From Planctomycetota bacterium (GTDB lineage: Bacteria; Planctomycetota; Phycisphaerae; Tepidisphaerales; Tepidisphaeraceae): a stretch of 25,223 nucleotides of DNA. The first letter of the stretch is position 1. Every line of letters begins with the position of its first letter. The notes under the pieces were generated by a model. The model was not told where the DNA came from, searched no databases, and worked only from the letters and a program-made list of their open reading frames with translations. The position numbers and the translations under genes are program-made. The stretch covers positions 1-25,223 of the forward strand of contig JAEZED010000083.1 of NCBI GenBank assembly GCA_023417885.1, in the 5' to 3' direction. Shown piece after piece: positions 14,715 through 22,132 of the stretch.

Positions 14715-15062
14715 GTGTCGTTCCTTTCGATTCAATCACCGCCGTTGTCGGCCGCGCCTATCGCGGCACCACTCGCCGGGGAGGGCGGTCAACGGCATCA
14801 CGGCAGCCTAGCCGGACGGACTCCGCCGTGGAACGTCAATAAGTCTAACAACTTGCGCGACTTCGGCCCACGCAATCCCCGTCCAGGCGACAGGTTCCGA
14901 TCGCGAAACCGGCATGCCACCGGCGTCTCCCGGCCCCTCCTCCGGCCGTATCATCAGCCTGACGCGCCCCGTACCGGGCGACTCTCCGGAACAGCAAACC
15001 GCCCCCGGGCACGCCGCCGAACCCAGCGGCCGGCGCCATCGTCCGTACCCTCCTCCACTCCG
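14715..15062. other. 348-base gap between micro-lipoprotein 3 and recR
   Basis: This is a divergent gap that should hold promoters for recR (plus) and micro-lipoprotein 3 (minus). I see no convincing sigma70 boxes, no signal recognition particle RNA signature and no coding frame with family features. TTGACC and TTGACG occur on the minus strand, but without a good -10 at proper spacing. Confidence 0.5.
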
Positions 15063-15668
15063 ATGGCCCAGTACACCCAGAGCATTCAGAACCTGATGCA
15101 GCAGTTCGCCCGGCTTCCCGGCATTGGCCCGAGGTCGGCCGAACGCATCGTCTTTCATCTCCTGAAGCAGGATCCGGAGAACGTCCTGGCGCTGGCCGAC
15201 GCCATCCGCGACGTCAAGACCCGCATCCGTCACTGCCCCATCACCTTCAACCTCACCGAAGGGGAGCGATGCGCCATCTACGACGACCCGCGACGCGACC
15301 GGCAGGTCGTTCTCGTCGTCGAGCAGCCGAAGGACGTGATCGCCCTGGAGGAGGCCGGCAGCTTCAGCGGAACGTATCACGTCCTGCTCGGCCGCATCGC
15401 CCCGCTCGATGGCATCGAGCCGGAGGATCTCACGATCGAGCCGCTCATGGAGCGCATCGAGAATGATGGCGTGCGCGAGGTGATCATGGGAACGAACCCC
15501 ACCCTCGACGGCGACGCCACAGCACTCCACATCCAGCACGAGATCGAGCGCCGCTTCCCCCACGTCAGCGTCACGCGCCTGGCCCGCGGATTGCCCGCCG
15601 GCGGGAGCATCGAGTACGCCAACCGCTCCATCCTCGCCGACGCCCTCAGCGGCCGGCAACGGATGTGA
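15063..15668 (+). CDS. recR: Recombination mediator protein RecR (zinc finger half-degenerate)
   Basis: RecR acts with RecF and RecO to load RecA at single-strand gaps. The 201-residue length is standard. A helix-hairpin-helix region is at about 10-30 (FARLPGIGPRSAERIVFHLL), then a zinc-finger region at 58-80, and a Toprim domain at about 82-175 with VVEQPKDVIALE and TNPTLDGDATALHI. The C-terminal LARGLPAGGSIEYAN motif is typical. Unusually, the CxxC...CxxC finger reads Cys58-PI-Thr61 and Cys70-AI-Tyr73, so two of four zinc ligands are lost while the surrounding FNLTEGERC and PRRDR are kept. Start is ATG at 15063, directly before the conserved N-terminus. No dnaX or ybaB precedes it, unlike the common arrangement. 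Confidence 0.95.
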   Translation: MAQYTQSIQNLMQQFARLPGIGPRSAERIVFHLLKQDPENVLALADAIRDVKTRIRHCPITFNLTEGERCAIYDDPRRDRQVVLVVEQPKDVIALEEAGSFSGTYHVLLGRIAPLDGIEPEDLTIEPLMERIENDGVREVIMGTNPTLDGDATALHIQHEIERRFPHVSVTRLARGLPAGGSIEYANRSILADALSGRQRM

Positions 15669-15671
15669 GGC

Positions 15672-16193
15672 TCAGCTCTTGGTGTGGCCCGGCGCGTCGG
15701 AACTCGACTGCCCGGTCGCCTCGTCGGCGGTGATGTCTCCCTCGAAGCCGGGACGCGTGTCGACGGTTTCGTTCGTCACGTCGTCGGCCGAGGTGCTCGA
15801 GGCGTTGTCCAGGTCGCCCGTGCGCGCCGGATCGGAAAGATCCACGGCCGGCGGATCCAGGACGGGACGATCTGCCGGATCCACCGACTTCTGCACCTGC
15901 CGGCGCGGCGGGTTGAGGTTCGGATCGCCCAGGCCGATCATCGCGGCGTCATCGGCATCCATGTCTCCGCCGCTGCTGGAGCCGCGACCGGATTCGTTGC
16001 CTCCCACGCCGCTGGTTCGGGTGCCGGCGCCGCTGTGTGCGACGCCGCCTCCCTTGTCCTGCCGGCGCGTCTCGCTCGAGGCGTAGTGGCGCTCGACGGG
16101 ATCGCTCTCGCTGGCGCCGAAATCGTTCTTCGAGACGACCTTGCCTGCCGCCTCCGGGTCGCTGCCGACCTTGCTGTTGCGGTTCTGTGCCAT
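15672..16193 (-). CDS. Unrecognised hydrophilic, probably disordered acidic protein
   Basis: A 173-residue protein I do not recognise. It has no signal peptide, membrane segment, cysteine cluster or catalytic motif. Composition is dominated by Asp, Ser, Gly, Ala, Thr and Pro, with almost no aromatic residues, so it is likely disordered. Segments include MAQNRNSKVGSDPEAAGKVV, a Gly/Ser-rich middle (GRGSSSGGDMDADDAAMIG), LGDPNLNPPRRQVQKSVDPA, and an acidic end. ATG at 16193 is chosen over TTG at 16199. Its stop is 3 bases from that of recR (convergent), and it starts 51 bases after the SRAP gene ends on the same strand, so co-transcription with SRAP is possible. The reality of the gene rests on a clean frame in high-GC DNA and its context. 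Confidence 0.6.
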   Translation of the reverse strand: MAQNRNSKVGSDPEAAGKVVSKNDFGASESDPVERHYASSETRRQDKGGGVAHSGAGTRTSGVGGNESGRGSSSGGDMDADDAAMIGLGDPNLNPPRRQVQKSVDPADRPVLDPPAVDLSDPARTGDLDNASSTSADDVTNETVDTRPGFEGDITADEATGQSSSDAPGHTKS

Positions 16194-16243
16194 GCACAAC
16201 CGTCATCAATCCGCGTGCCGTCGGACGATTCGGCCAACATCCC

Positions 16244-16987
16244 TCAAAAGAGCGTCGGCTCGTCCTGCTTGCCGGCCGGCCCGTCGTCCGGCTCGACCGG
16301 CTCCAGCAAGGTCGGGTCGTCGTATGCGACGTTCCCCACGCGGCGATCGACCGGATAAACGACCATCTCCGACGCCGGATACGGCCCCAGCATCCTGGCT
16401 GCCTCCGGAGGCTTCACCTCCTCGGTCTCCAGCCATGCGTGGTAGCGCGACTCCGGGAGGATCACCGGCATCCGGTCGTGGAGCGGGGCCACGAGCTCGT
16501 TCGGCTCGCACGTGATGATCGTGCAGGTGAAGAGTGGCGGCCGGTCGGCGTGGCGGGGGTCGTGCCACACCTCCCACAGCCCCGCGAAGGCGAACGGCTC
16601 CTCGCTCCTGAGGCGGATCGCGTAAGGCTGCTTGGGCGCGCCCTTCCTGGCCGGCTTCTTCCACTCGTAAAAGGCGTCGGCAGGGACGAGGCAGCGCCGC
16701 TTCTGCATGGCGCGGCGGAAGGCGGGCTTCTCCAGCACGCCCTCGCAGCGCGCGTTGATCATGCGATAGCCGACCGTCTCATCCTCCGCCCACGATGGCA
16801 CCAGCCCCCAGCGGAACTGCTTGAGCTTGCCGCTCCCGGGCGACTCTCGGTCACGCACCACCGCGGGAACGTCCTGCTGCGGCGCCACGTTGAACCGCGG
16901 CGGAAGCACCGTCGCCTCGGCCCGCCGAATCCACGCCTGTCGCTGGAGGAACTTGTCGAGGTCGGTCAGTGTGTAGCGGCCGCACAT
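16244..16987 (-). CDS. SRAP-domain (YedK/HMCES-type) abasic-site processing protein
   Basis: SRAP proteins form a covalent thiazolidine link with abasic sites in single-stranded DNA and shield them at forks. The 247-residue protein starts MCGRYTL; Cys2 is the cross-linking residue once Met is removed, which fixes the start at 16987. Other active-site residues are present: Asn34 in RFNVAP, Asn78 in INARCE, Glu108 in DAFYEWKK, and His170 in LHDRMPVIL. Length and order match E. coli YedK (about 220) with a short Asp/Glu/Pro-rich tail. The neighbour recR is also a single-strand-gap repair gene; the two may serve related needs though they are not in one operon. Confidence 0.95.
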   Translation of the reverse strand: MCGRYTLTDLDKFLQRQAWIRRAEATVLPPRFNVAPQQDVPAVVRDRESPGSGKLKQFRWGLVPSWAEDETVGYRMINARCEGVLEKPAFRRAMQKRRCLVPADAFYEWKKPARKGAPKQPYAIRLRSEEPFAFAGLWEVWHDPRHADRPPLFTCTIITCEPNELVAPLHDRMPVILPESRYHAWLETEEVKPPEAARMLGPYPASEMVVYPVDRRVGNVAYDDPTLLEPVEPDDGPAGKQDEPTLF

Positions 16988-17042
16988 GGCGGCCAGATCC
17001 TATTCCGCCGGCTCCACCGGCCCGGCCTTGCCGAACCTGCCC

Positions 17043-19115
17043 TCAGGAGAGGGCGGAGACGACGTTGTACGTCACAAACGCCGCGGACCAGGCGAGGATC
17101 GTCATGTAGCCGAGCTGGAAGAGGGCCCACTTCCAGCTTCCCGTCTCGCGACGCGTGACCGCCTGCGTCGGCAGGCACTGCATCGCCAGCACGAAGAAGA
17201 CCAGCAGGCTCATGCTCGTCGCCAGCGTGAAGACCGGCGTGCCGTCGGCGTGACGCTGGGCCGCCAGCGTCTGGCTCAGCGTCTGCGGATCCTCGGCGGC
17301 GTCCTCCCCGATGCCGTAGACGATCGCGAGCGTCGACACGATGACTTCGCGCGCCGCGAAGCTGGAGAGCAGGCCGACGTTGATCTGCCAGTCAAACCCA
17401 AGCGGGGCAAAGACCGGCTCCACGAACCGGCCCAGCCGGCCGATCACGGAATACTCCGCCTGGTAGCTGCCGACGAGCCGGTCCATCTCCTCCACGGCCG
17501 CCTCGTCCCCGGCCGCGGCGGCGGAGTCGAACTCGGCGAGCATGGCCAGATCCTGCGAGGTGGCGACGGTCGCGACGGAGTCGGCGTCGACCTTCGGGTA
17601 GGTGGAGAGCACCCACAGGGCCAGGGAGATGAGCAGGATGACGGTGCCGGCCTTGCGCAGGAAGATCGATCCGCGGTCGTATACGGTCAGCAGCGCCGTC
17701 CGCAGGCTCGGCAGGCGGTAGTCAGGAAGCTCCAGCACGATCGGCGTCGGCTTCCCGGGCAGGATCGTGCGGCGGAAGATGAAGGTGACGACAAAGACCG
17801 CCGTAATGCCCAGGAGGTAGGCGCCGGTGAACATCAGCCCGCCGAGGATGGGACGGTCGGCGAAGAGGAGCGCGGCGATCATCGCGTAGACGGGCAGTCG
17901 CGCGCTGCACGTCATGAGCGGGATGACGAGGATCGAGAGGAGGCGGTCGCGCCGGTCCTCGATGACGCGTGTGCTCATGATCGCTGGGATCGCGCAGGCG
18001 TGGGCCGTCAGCATCGGCAGGAACGCCTTGCCGGGCAGGCCGACCTTCGACATGAGCCGGTCCATCACCAGCGCCGCCCGCGCCAGGTAGCCGGTGTCCT
18101 CCAGCAGGCTCATGAAGAAGAAGAGAATGCAGATCTGCGGCAGGAAGACGAGCACGCCGCCCACTCCGCCGATGATGCCGTCGACGATGAGGCTCCGCAG
18201 ATCGCCCTCCGGCAGCACAGCGCTCGCCTGCGCCCCCAGCCAGGCGAATCCCAGCTCGATCCAGTCCATCGGGTAGGTCGCGAGCCAGAAGGTCGCGATG
18301 AACAGCGCCGCCGTGATCGCCGTGAACGCGATGAAGCCCAGCACCGGATGGGCCAGGATCCCGTCGAGCCGGTCGGAGCGGAGGCGCGCGCGGCCGTCGT
18401 CGACGGCGCCGCACGCCTTCCCCTCCACCTCCGCCGCCCAGCGGTGGCGGTTGGCAAAGGGGCAGCCCGAGCAGCTCGTACAGGCCACGAGGGAGGCAGG
18501 CACGGCGGGCGCGGCAGGGGGCGCTTCCATCAGCGCGCCCACGCGATCCAGCAGCTCCGTAATGCCGCGGCCGGTGCGGGCGCTGATGGGGACGACGGGC
18601 ACGCCCAGCTCCGCGGACAGCGCCTCGGCCGAGAGCATGCGGCGCTCGCGCTCGGCGACGTCGATCATGTTGAGCGCCACGACGGTCGGCACGCCCATCT
18701 CCAGCACCTGGCTGACGAGGTAGAGCTGTCGCCCGACGCGCGTGGCATCGACGACGACGACCGCCGCCGTCGGCTTGGGCCACTTGGGCAGCTCGCCGCG
18801 CACCGCGCGGGCGGCGACAATCTCCTCGGTGGAGCCGGCGTCGAAGCCGTAGAGCCCGGGCATGTCGAGGACGGTGACGCTGCGCCCGCTGAGGCTCATG
18901 CGCCCGCGCCGGCACTCGATGGTGGTGCCGGGGAAGTTGGCGGTCTTGGCCCGGAGGCCGGTGAGGCGGTTGAAGAGGGTGGTCTTGCCGGCGTTGGGGT
19001 TGCCGATGAGGGCGAGGCAGGGCGCGCCGGACCCGTTGGCGGAGGGCGCGGGAGGGCCCTGCTCCCGCTCGCGGGGCAGCACCGTCAGCGATAAGGGGTT
19101 GCCTACCTGCGTCAC
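17043..19115 (-). CDS. feoB: Ferrous iron transport protein B (FeoB) with a CxxCxxC insert
   Basis: FeoB is the inner-membrane Fe(II) importer with a cytosolic G domain. In the 690-residue protein: G1 GNPNAGKT (38-45), G3 DMPG (84-87), G4 NMID (149-152), G5 SAR (about 178-180). Between the G domain and the membrane part lies a Cys motif, CTSCSGC (212-218), just before the RHRWA segment. Membrane core motifs with conserved Cys are present: HACAIPAIMSTR and IPLMTCSARLPVYA. About eight or more hydrophobic segments follow from about residue 255 on. Final LGYMTILAWSAAFVTYNVV is typical. The gene starts 27 bases after feoA, in one operon under a Fur-box-like site. E. coli FeoB is 773 residues, so this is slightly short but complete. 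Confidence 0.95.
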   Translation of the reverse strand: MTQVGNPLSLTVLPREREQGPPAPSANGSGAPCLALIGNPNAGKTTLFNRLTGLRAKTANFPGTTIECRRGRMSLSGRSVTVLDMPGLYGFDAGSTEEIVAARAVRGELPKWPKPTAAVVVVDATRVGRQLYLVSQVLEMGVPTVVALNMIDVAERERRMLSAEALSAELGVPVVPISARTGRGITELLDRVGALMEAPPAAPAVPASLVACTSCSGCPFANRHRWAAEVEGKACGAVDDGRARLRSDRLDGILAHPVLGFIAFTAITAALFIATFWLATYPMDWIELGFAWLGAQASAVLPEGDLRSLIVDGIIGGVGGVLVFLPQICILFFFMSLLEDTGYLARAALVMDRLMSKVGLPGKAFLPMLTAHACAIPAIMSTRVIEDRRDRLLSILVIPLMTCSARLPVYAMIAALLFADRPILGGLMFTGAYLLGITAVFVVTFIFRRTILPGKPTPIVLELPDYRLPSLRTALLTVYDRGSIFLRKAGTVILLISLALWVLSTYPKVDADSVATVATSQDLAMLAEFDSAAAAGDEAAVEEMDRLVGSYQAEYSVIGRLGRFVEPVFAPLGFDWQINVGLLSSFAAREVIVSTLAIVYGIGEDAAEDPQTLSQTLAAQRHADGTPVFTLATSMSLLVFFVLAMQCLPTQAVTRRETGSWKWALFQLGYMTILAWSAAFVTYNVVSALS

Positions 19116-19142
19116 CGAACGCTCCGACGAGTTGAAACTGAC

Positions 19143-19382
19143 CTACGACTGGCAGGGGGCGGTATCGGGAACCGGCTCGACCTGCACCGACGCCGCGACG
19201 CGGCTGTCCAGCCCCAGGCGCGTCCCGCCGACGCACACGATCAGGCGGGTTCCCTGGCGCAGCGTGTGGACGCCGTGGCCCACGCAGAGGCCCATGACCC
19301 GCAGCCGGAGCATTTCCGGAGCCTCGCCCGAGATGCTGCGGACGATCGCGGCCTTGCCGACAGGGAGCCGGTCGAGACTCAC
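19143..19382 (-). CDS. feoA: FeoA-domain protein
   Basis: A small SH3-like cytosolic protein that works with FeoB in ferrous iron uptake. With GTG at 19382 it has 79 residues, the family's usual size: it begins with SLDRLPVGKAAIVRSI, continues RLRVMGLCVGHGVHTLRQGT, and ends with the typical DSRVAASVQVEP. The frame stays open upstream, with possible starts at ATG 19439, 19457 and 19502. I reject those as less likely, because a promoter (19447-19475) and Fur-box-like palindrome (19430-19444) lie there, so transcripts should begin near 19440. GGGGCGGGG precedes the GTG. The ATG at 19439, at the very 5' end of the transcript, remains possible. feoB follows after 27 bases. Confidence 0.85.
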   Translation of the reverse strand: MSLDRLPVGKAAIVRSISGEAPEMLRLRVMGLCVGHGVHTLRQGTRLIVCVGGTRLGLDSRVAASVQVEPVPDTAPCQS

Positions 19383-19429
19383 CAGCCCCGCCCCGGTCGC
19401 CTCCGTCGGGGCGGGCGAAACTGACTCCT

Positions 19430-19444
19430 TGAGAACCATTCTCA
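19430..19444 (-). promoter_or_regulatory. Fur-box-like operator of feoAB
   Basis: Palindrome TGAGAAC-C-ATTCTCA, a 7-1-7 inverted repeat with one mismatch. It agrees with the Fur core TGATAATNATTATCA at 11 of 14 arm positions and stands out as AT-richer in GC-rich DNA. It lies just downstream of the -10 box, where a bound Fe-Fur would block transcription. Confidence 0.7.
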
Positions 19445-19446
19445 GC

Positions 19447-19475
19447 AGGATGTGCATGATCCCCCGCGAAGTCAA
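19447..19475 (-). promoter_or_regulatory. Candidate feoAB promoter
   Basis: On the minus strand TTGACT (19470-19475), a 17-base spacer, and CATCCT (19447-19452). The -35 is near perfect and the -10 is weak. The Fur-like palindrome begins 2 bases downstream. Confidence 0.55.
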
Positions 19476-19520
19476 GCGACTTCCCCAGGTTACCTGCGAC
19501 ATCCAGCCCTGGCTTGGCGA

Positions 19521-19985
19521 CTAGTCGATGATCACCTGGTCAAACTCCACGCCGCCGGTGGCGGGGCGGGCGTAGTAGGCTTCGACGATGTCGAGCGAGG
19601 TCACCTTGCGGATCATGTAGGCGGCGCGGACCAGGTCGGCCTTCTGGAGCTGCGGCATCCGGTCGTCGCTCACGCCAAGGCGCACGCCGTAGAAGGCGCA
19701 CCCCTGGTGCTGGATCAGGATCACGCGCGACAGCTCGTGCGCCTGGATCAGGAAGCGCAGCTCGTCGATGACCCCCGCCTCCTCCAATTGCGCCTGGGAA
19801 TAGCCTGCGAGGCAGGCCGGGCCGCCCGGAAGCGCGATCCGGTCGTACCGCGGCAGCTTCAGCCCGTTCAGCATGAAGTCGTCGAAGTGCTCCCCGACGC
19901 GGCCGTCGGAGCAGTAAAGGGCGGCGGCGTGAATGCGCTCGCGCTCGTAGGGGTGGTGCGATCGATAGCTGGTGATGGCTTCCAT
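19521..19985 (-). CDS. Small beta-carbonic-anhydrase-like protein
   Basis: A 154-residue protein with the zinc-site layout of beta-carbonic anhydrases. It has Cys25-Ser-Asp27-Gly-Arg29 (CxDxR) in ALYCSDGRVGEHFDDF and His93-Gln-Gly-Cys96 (HxxC) in VILIQHQGCAFYG. All three zinc ligands and the Asp/Arg dyad are present. Typical beta enzymes are about 200-220 residues, so this is a short variant lacking parts of the N-terminal arm and dimer region; activity is likely zinc-dependent but not proven to be CO2 hydration. There is no signal peptide, so it is cytoplasmic. It lies upstream of the feoA promoter on the same strand, and 62 bases after the end of the secreted GH43-like gene. ATG at 19985 is the first in-frame start. 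Confidence 0.78.
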   Translation of the reverse strand: MEAITSYRSHHPYERERIHAAALYCSDGRVGEHFDDFMLNGLKLPRYDRIALPGGPACLAGYSQAQLEEAGVIDELRFLIQAHELSRVILIQHQGCAFYGVRLGVSDDRMPQLQKADLVRAAYMIRKVTSLDIVEAYYARPATGGVEFDQVIID

Positions 19986-20047
19986 TCGTCGGGCGGATTA
20001 TGGCAGGGGCACGCTCCGGCGCAAACCCGGGACCCGGCTCATCGTGG

Positions 20048-22021
20048 TCAATCGGTCACCGCCGACGCATCCAGCCAGCCGACGGCGGAGATCGGAACGC
20101 GCAGGACCGTCCCATGCCGCGGGTCGGGCACGGGCATCCGCACCTCGGCGGAGCGGTCAGTCCAGGTGACGAGATCGGGGCTTGTCGCGAGGCAGTAATC
20201 GACGTCGGCGCCCGGGGCATCCCAGTAAAGCCACCAGAGGCCGTCGGCGCGCAGCAGGGCCGGCCCCTCCGCCATGCGATCCATGATCGGCGTTCCCTGG
20301 CCTCCGATCGGCTCGCCCAGGGGGCCGTACGGCCCCTGCGCCTGGCGCGCGAAGGCGAGGCGCAGGTTTTTGCCACCCGCTTCCGGGCCCATCTCGTTCT
20401 TGATGACCATGACCCACCGGTCGTCCCCCTCGTCGGCGGTGCCGCGGTCGTCGAAGGAGACATGCGCGTCGATCACCCCATGCTCCGGCTCCGGCGCGTA
20501 GAAGCGCTCGGGCGCGGTGAACGACTCGAAGTCGGTGGTGCGGACGACGTAGATCCGGTGGTCGTGGCCGTGCGGGTCGGTGCTGCCGTCGCCGTCCTCG
20601 AGCTCGTTCTCGAGCGTCGAGCTGAAGAGGATGAAGAACTCCCGCTCCTGCGGGTCCCAGTGGAGCTCAGGCGCCCAGGTGTTCTTCACGCCTTTGGCCT
20701 CCCGCCAGATGTCGATCTTCCGGGGCTCGCTCCACGTCACCAGGTTCTTCGAACTCGCATAGCCGATGCTGCGCGTCCACCACCCGGTCGTCCAGACCAT
20801 GTGGAACATCCCGTCGTGATGGATGATCGACGGATCTCGCGTCAGCCATTCACCCTCCCACAAAGGCGCGTCGAGGATCGGCCGGCCCTCGTTGGCCGCC
20901 ATGAAGTTCACGCCGTCGCGGCTGAGAGCGAGGTAGATGCCGTCCTGCCCGTTGTCGAGGAAGTAGGGGAAGACGAAGACCATCGGCGGGCGGGCCGCGC
21001 CGCGCGCGCCGGTTGCGGCGGCGACGATCCGCGTTACCGCCTGCTCGACGTCCAGCCGCCCGGCGACGCGGTCGCTCCAGGCCGGGGCGACCGCCGCGAA
21101 CGCCTCGGGCAGCTTCGCGTAGTAGCCGCGCGCTTCGCCGTAAGCCTGATGCCCCGGATCCAGCAGCTCGCGGACGGTGGCTGCCGCCTGAGCGAACATG
21201 AGCGTGTGCGGCAGGTCGCGATGAGCGCCATCGGACGGCTGCACCCCCGCATCCACAAGGGCGGCGCGGAGCCGATTCAGCGCGGTCGCGGGTTGGTCCG
21301 CGGTTGTAACGTCGAGGGCGTGGATGAGCTCGTGCAGCACCATCTCTGCCAGCAGGCCGTCGTCGGCTTCGTCCACGCCGACGATGCAGATCGGCCCGCC
21401 GCGCCCGCGGTGCGTGAAGGCGGCCGGAGCCGGGGCCTCCGCGACGAGGTAGACGGGCACGACCACGCCCGGGTCGCGCATTCCGAGCGCATCCTGAAGG
21501 TGTCGGATGCAGTCCGCTTCACGGCCCTTGAAGGTCGCGCTCAGCCGCTGTGGCGCGCGCTCGATCGCCTGCTCGTGCGCGGGCCAGATGTCCTTCCTGA
21601 ATGCCGGCTCGACCACCGCCAGCGCTCTGGCGTAGGCGGTCATCGGCTCGCGCAGCGCGATCTCCCGGCCGTCGCGCAGCCGACTGCTCACCGGCAGCCG
21701 CTGCACGAACCCCTGGAGCGTCGGCGCATCAGCGCTGCTCGCGATGATCGGCTCCACCATTCCCCAGGCCGACGGGCCGCCCAGCGCTTCTTCGACTCGC
21801 CGCAGCGCATCCATCGCCTCCGCCGCGCCGTCGAGCTGCACTGCCTCCTCGCGACCCGCCGCGGCACGCAGGTACATGTGCAGGCCGAGCAGGGGATTCG
21901 TGCGGAACTCGAAGCGGCTGGCGTCCGGTTGCGCCTCCTGCGCCGCGGCGGAGGGCGGGGGCACGCAGAGCACCCAGGTCACGAGGATCGCCACCATCCG
22001 CGCGGGGAATGCCGGAGACAT
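20048..22021 (-). CDS. Secreted two-domain protein: HELIH zincin-like domain plus GH43-like beta-propeller
   Basis: A 657-residue exported protein. Residues 1-27 form a signal peptide (MVAILVTWVLCV core, then SAAAQ). The N-terminal domain (about 35-340) carries HELIHALD at 230-237, the HExxH zinc motif of metallopeptidases, with HRDLPHTLMFAQ at 267-278 as a possible source of further ligands. The C-terminal domain (about 345-650) looks like a five-bladed propeller of the GH43/GH32-type clan: TRDPSIIHHDGMFHMVWT (Asp396), TWAPELHWD (Glu451) and MAEGPALLRADGLWWLYW (Glu585), matching the usual base and acid positions, plus repeated SPDLVTW-type phrases. It would act in the periplasm or outside on glycan or glycoprotein. 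I do not know of this fusion; the N-domain family is not identified. Confidence 0.75.
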   Translation of the reverse strand: MSPAFPARMVAILVTWVLCVPPPSAAAQEAQPDASRFEFRTNPLLGLHMYLRAAAGREEAVQLDGAAEAMDALRRVEEALGGPSAWGMVEPIIASSADAPTLQGFVQRLPVSSRLRDGREIALREPMTAYARALAVVEPAFRKDIWPAHEQAIERAPQRLSATFKGREADCIRHLQDALGMRDPGVVVPVYLVAEAPAPAAFTHRGRGGPICIVGVDEADDGLLAEMVLHELIHALDVTTADQPATALNRLRAALVDAGVQPSDGAHRDLPHTLMFAQAAATVRELLDPGHQAYGEARGYYAKLPEAFAAVAPAWSDRVAGRLDVEQAVTRIVAAATGARGAARPPMVFVFPYFLDNGQDGIYLALSRDGVNFMAANEGRPILDAPLWEGEWLTRDPSIIHHDGMFHMVWTTGWWTRSIGYASSKNLVTWSEPRKIDIWREAKGVKNTWAPELHWDPQEREFFILFSSTLENELEDGDGSTDPHGHDHRIYVVRTTDFESFTAPERFYAPEPEHGVIDAHVSFDDRGTADEGDDRWVMVIKNEMGPEAGGKNLRLAFARQAQGPYGPLGEPIGGQGTPIMDRMAEGPALLRADGLWWLYWDAPGADVDYCLATSPDLVTWTDRSAEVRMPVPDPRHGTVLRVPISAVGWLDASAVTD

Positions 22022-22132
22022 GGCGACAGATTACCGCCGCCTGCATCGCTGCGACAGGGCGGGTGAATGCCGGCCAGGGGCGGCGAATGCGACAATGCCC
22101 CGATCCCCGGATGACCACACTGAGGATCGCCC

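Noticed and set aside
14715..15062. Possible signal recognition particle RNA near recR
   Set aside because: The conserved GGTCAGGTCCGGAAGGAAGC-type loop is absent on both strands.
16986..19094. 702-codon plus-strand frame opposite feoB
   Set aside because: Arg/Gly/Asp/His-rich shadow frame with no hydrophobic core pattern; feoB motifs on the minus strand explain the openness.
20000..22066. 688-codon plus-strand frame opposite the HELIH-GH43-like gene
   Set aside because: Another antisense shadow; the minus-strand product has a signal peptide and recognisable motifs.
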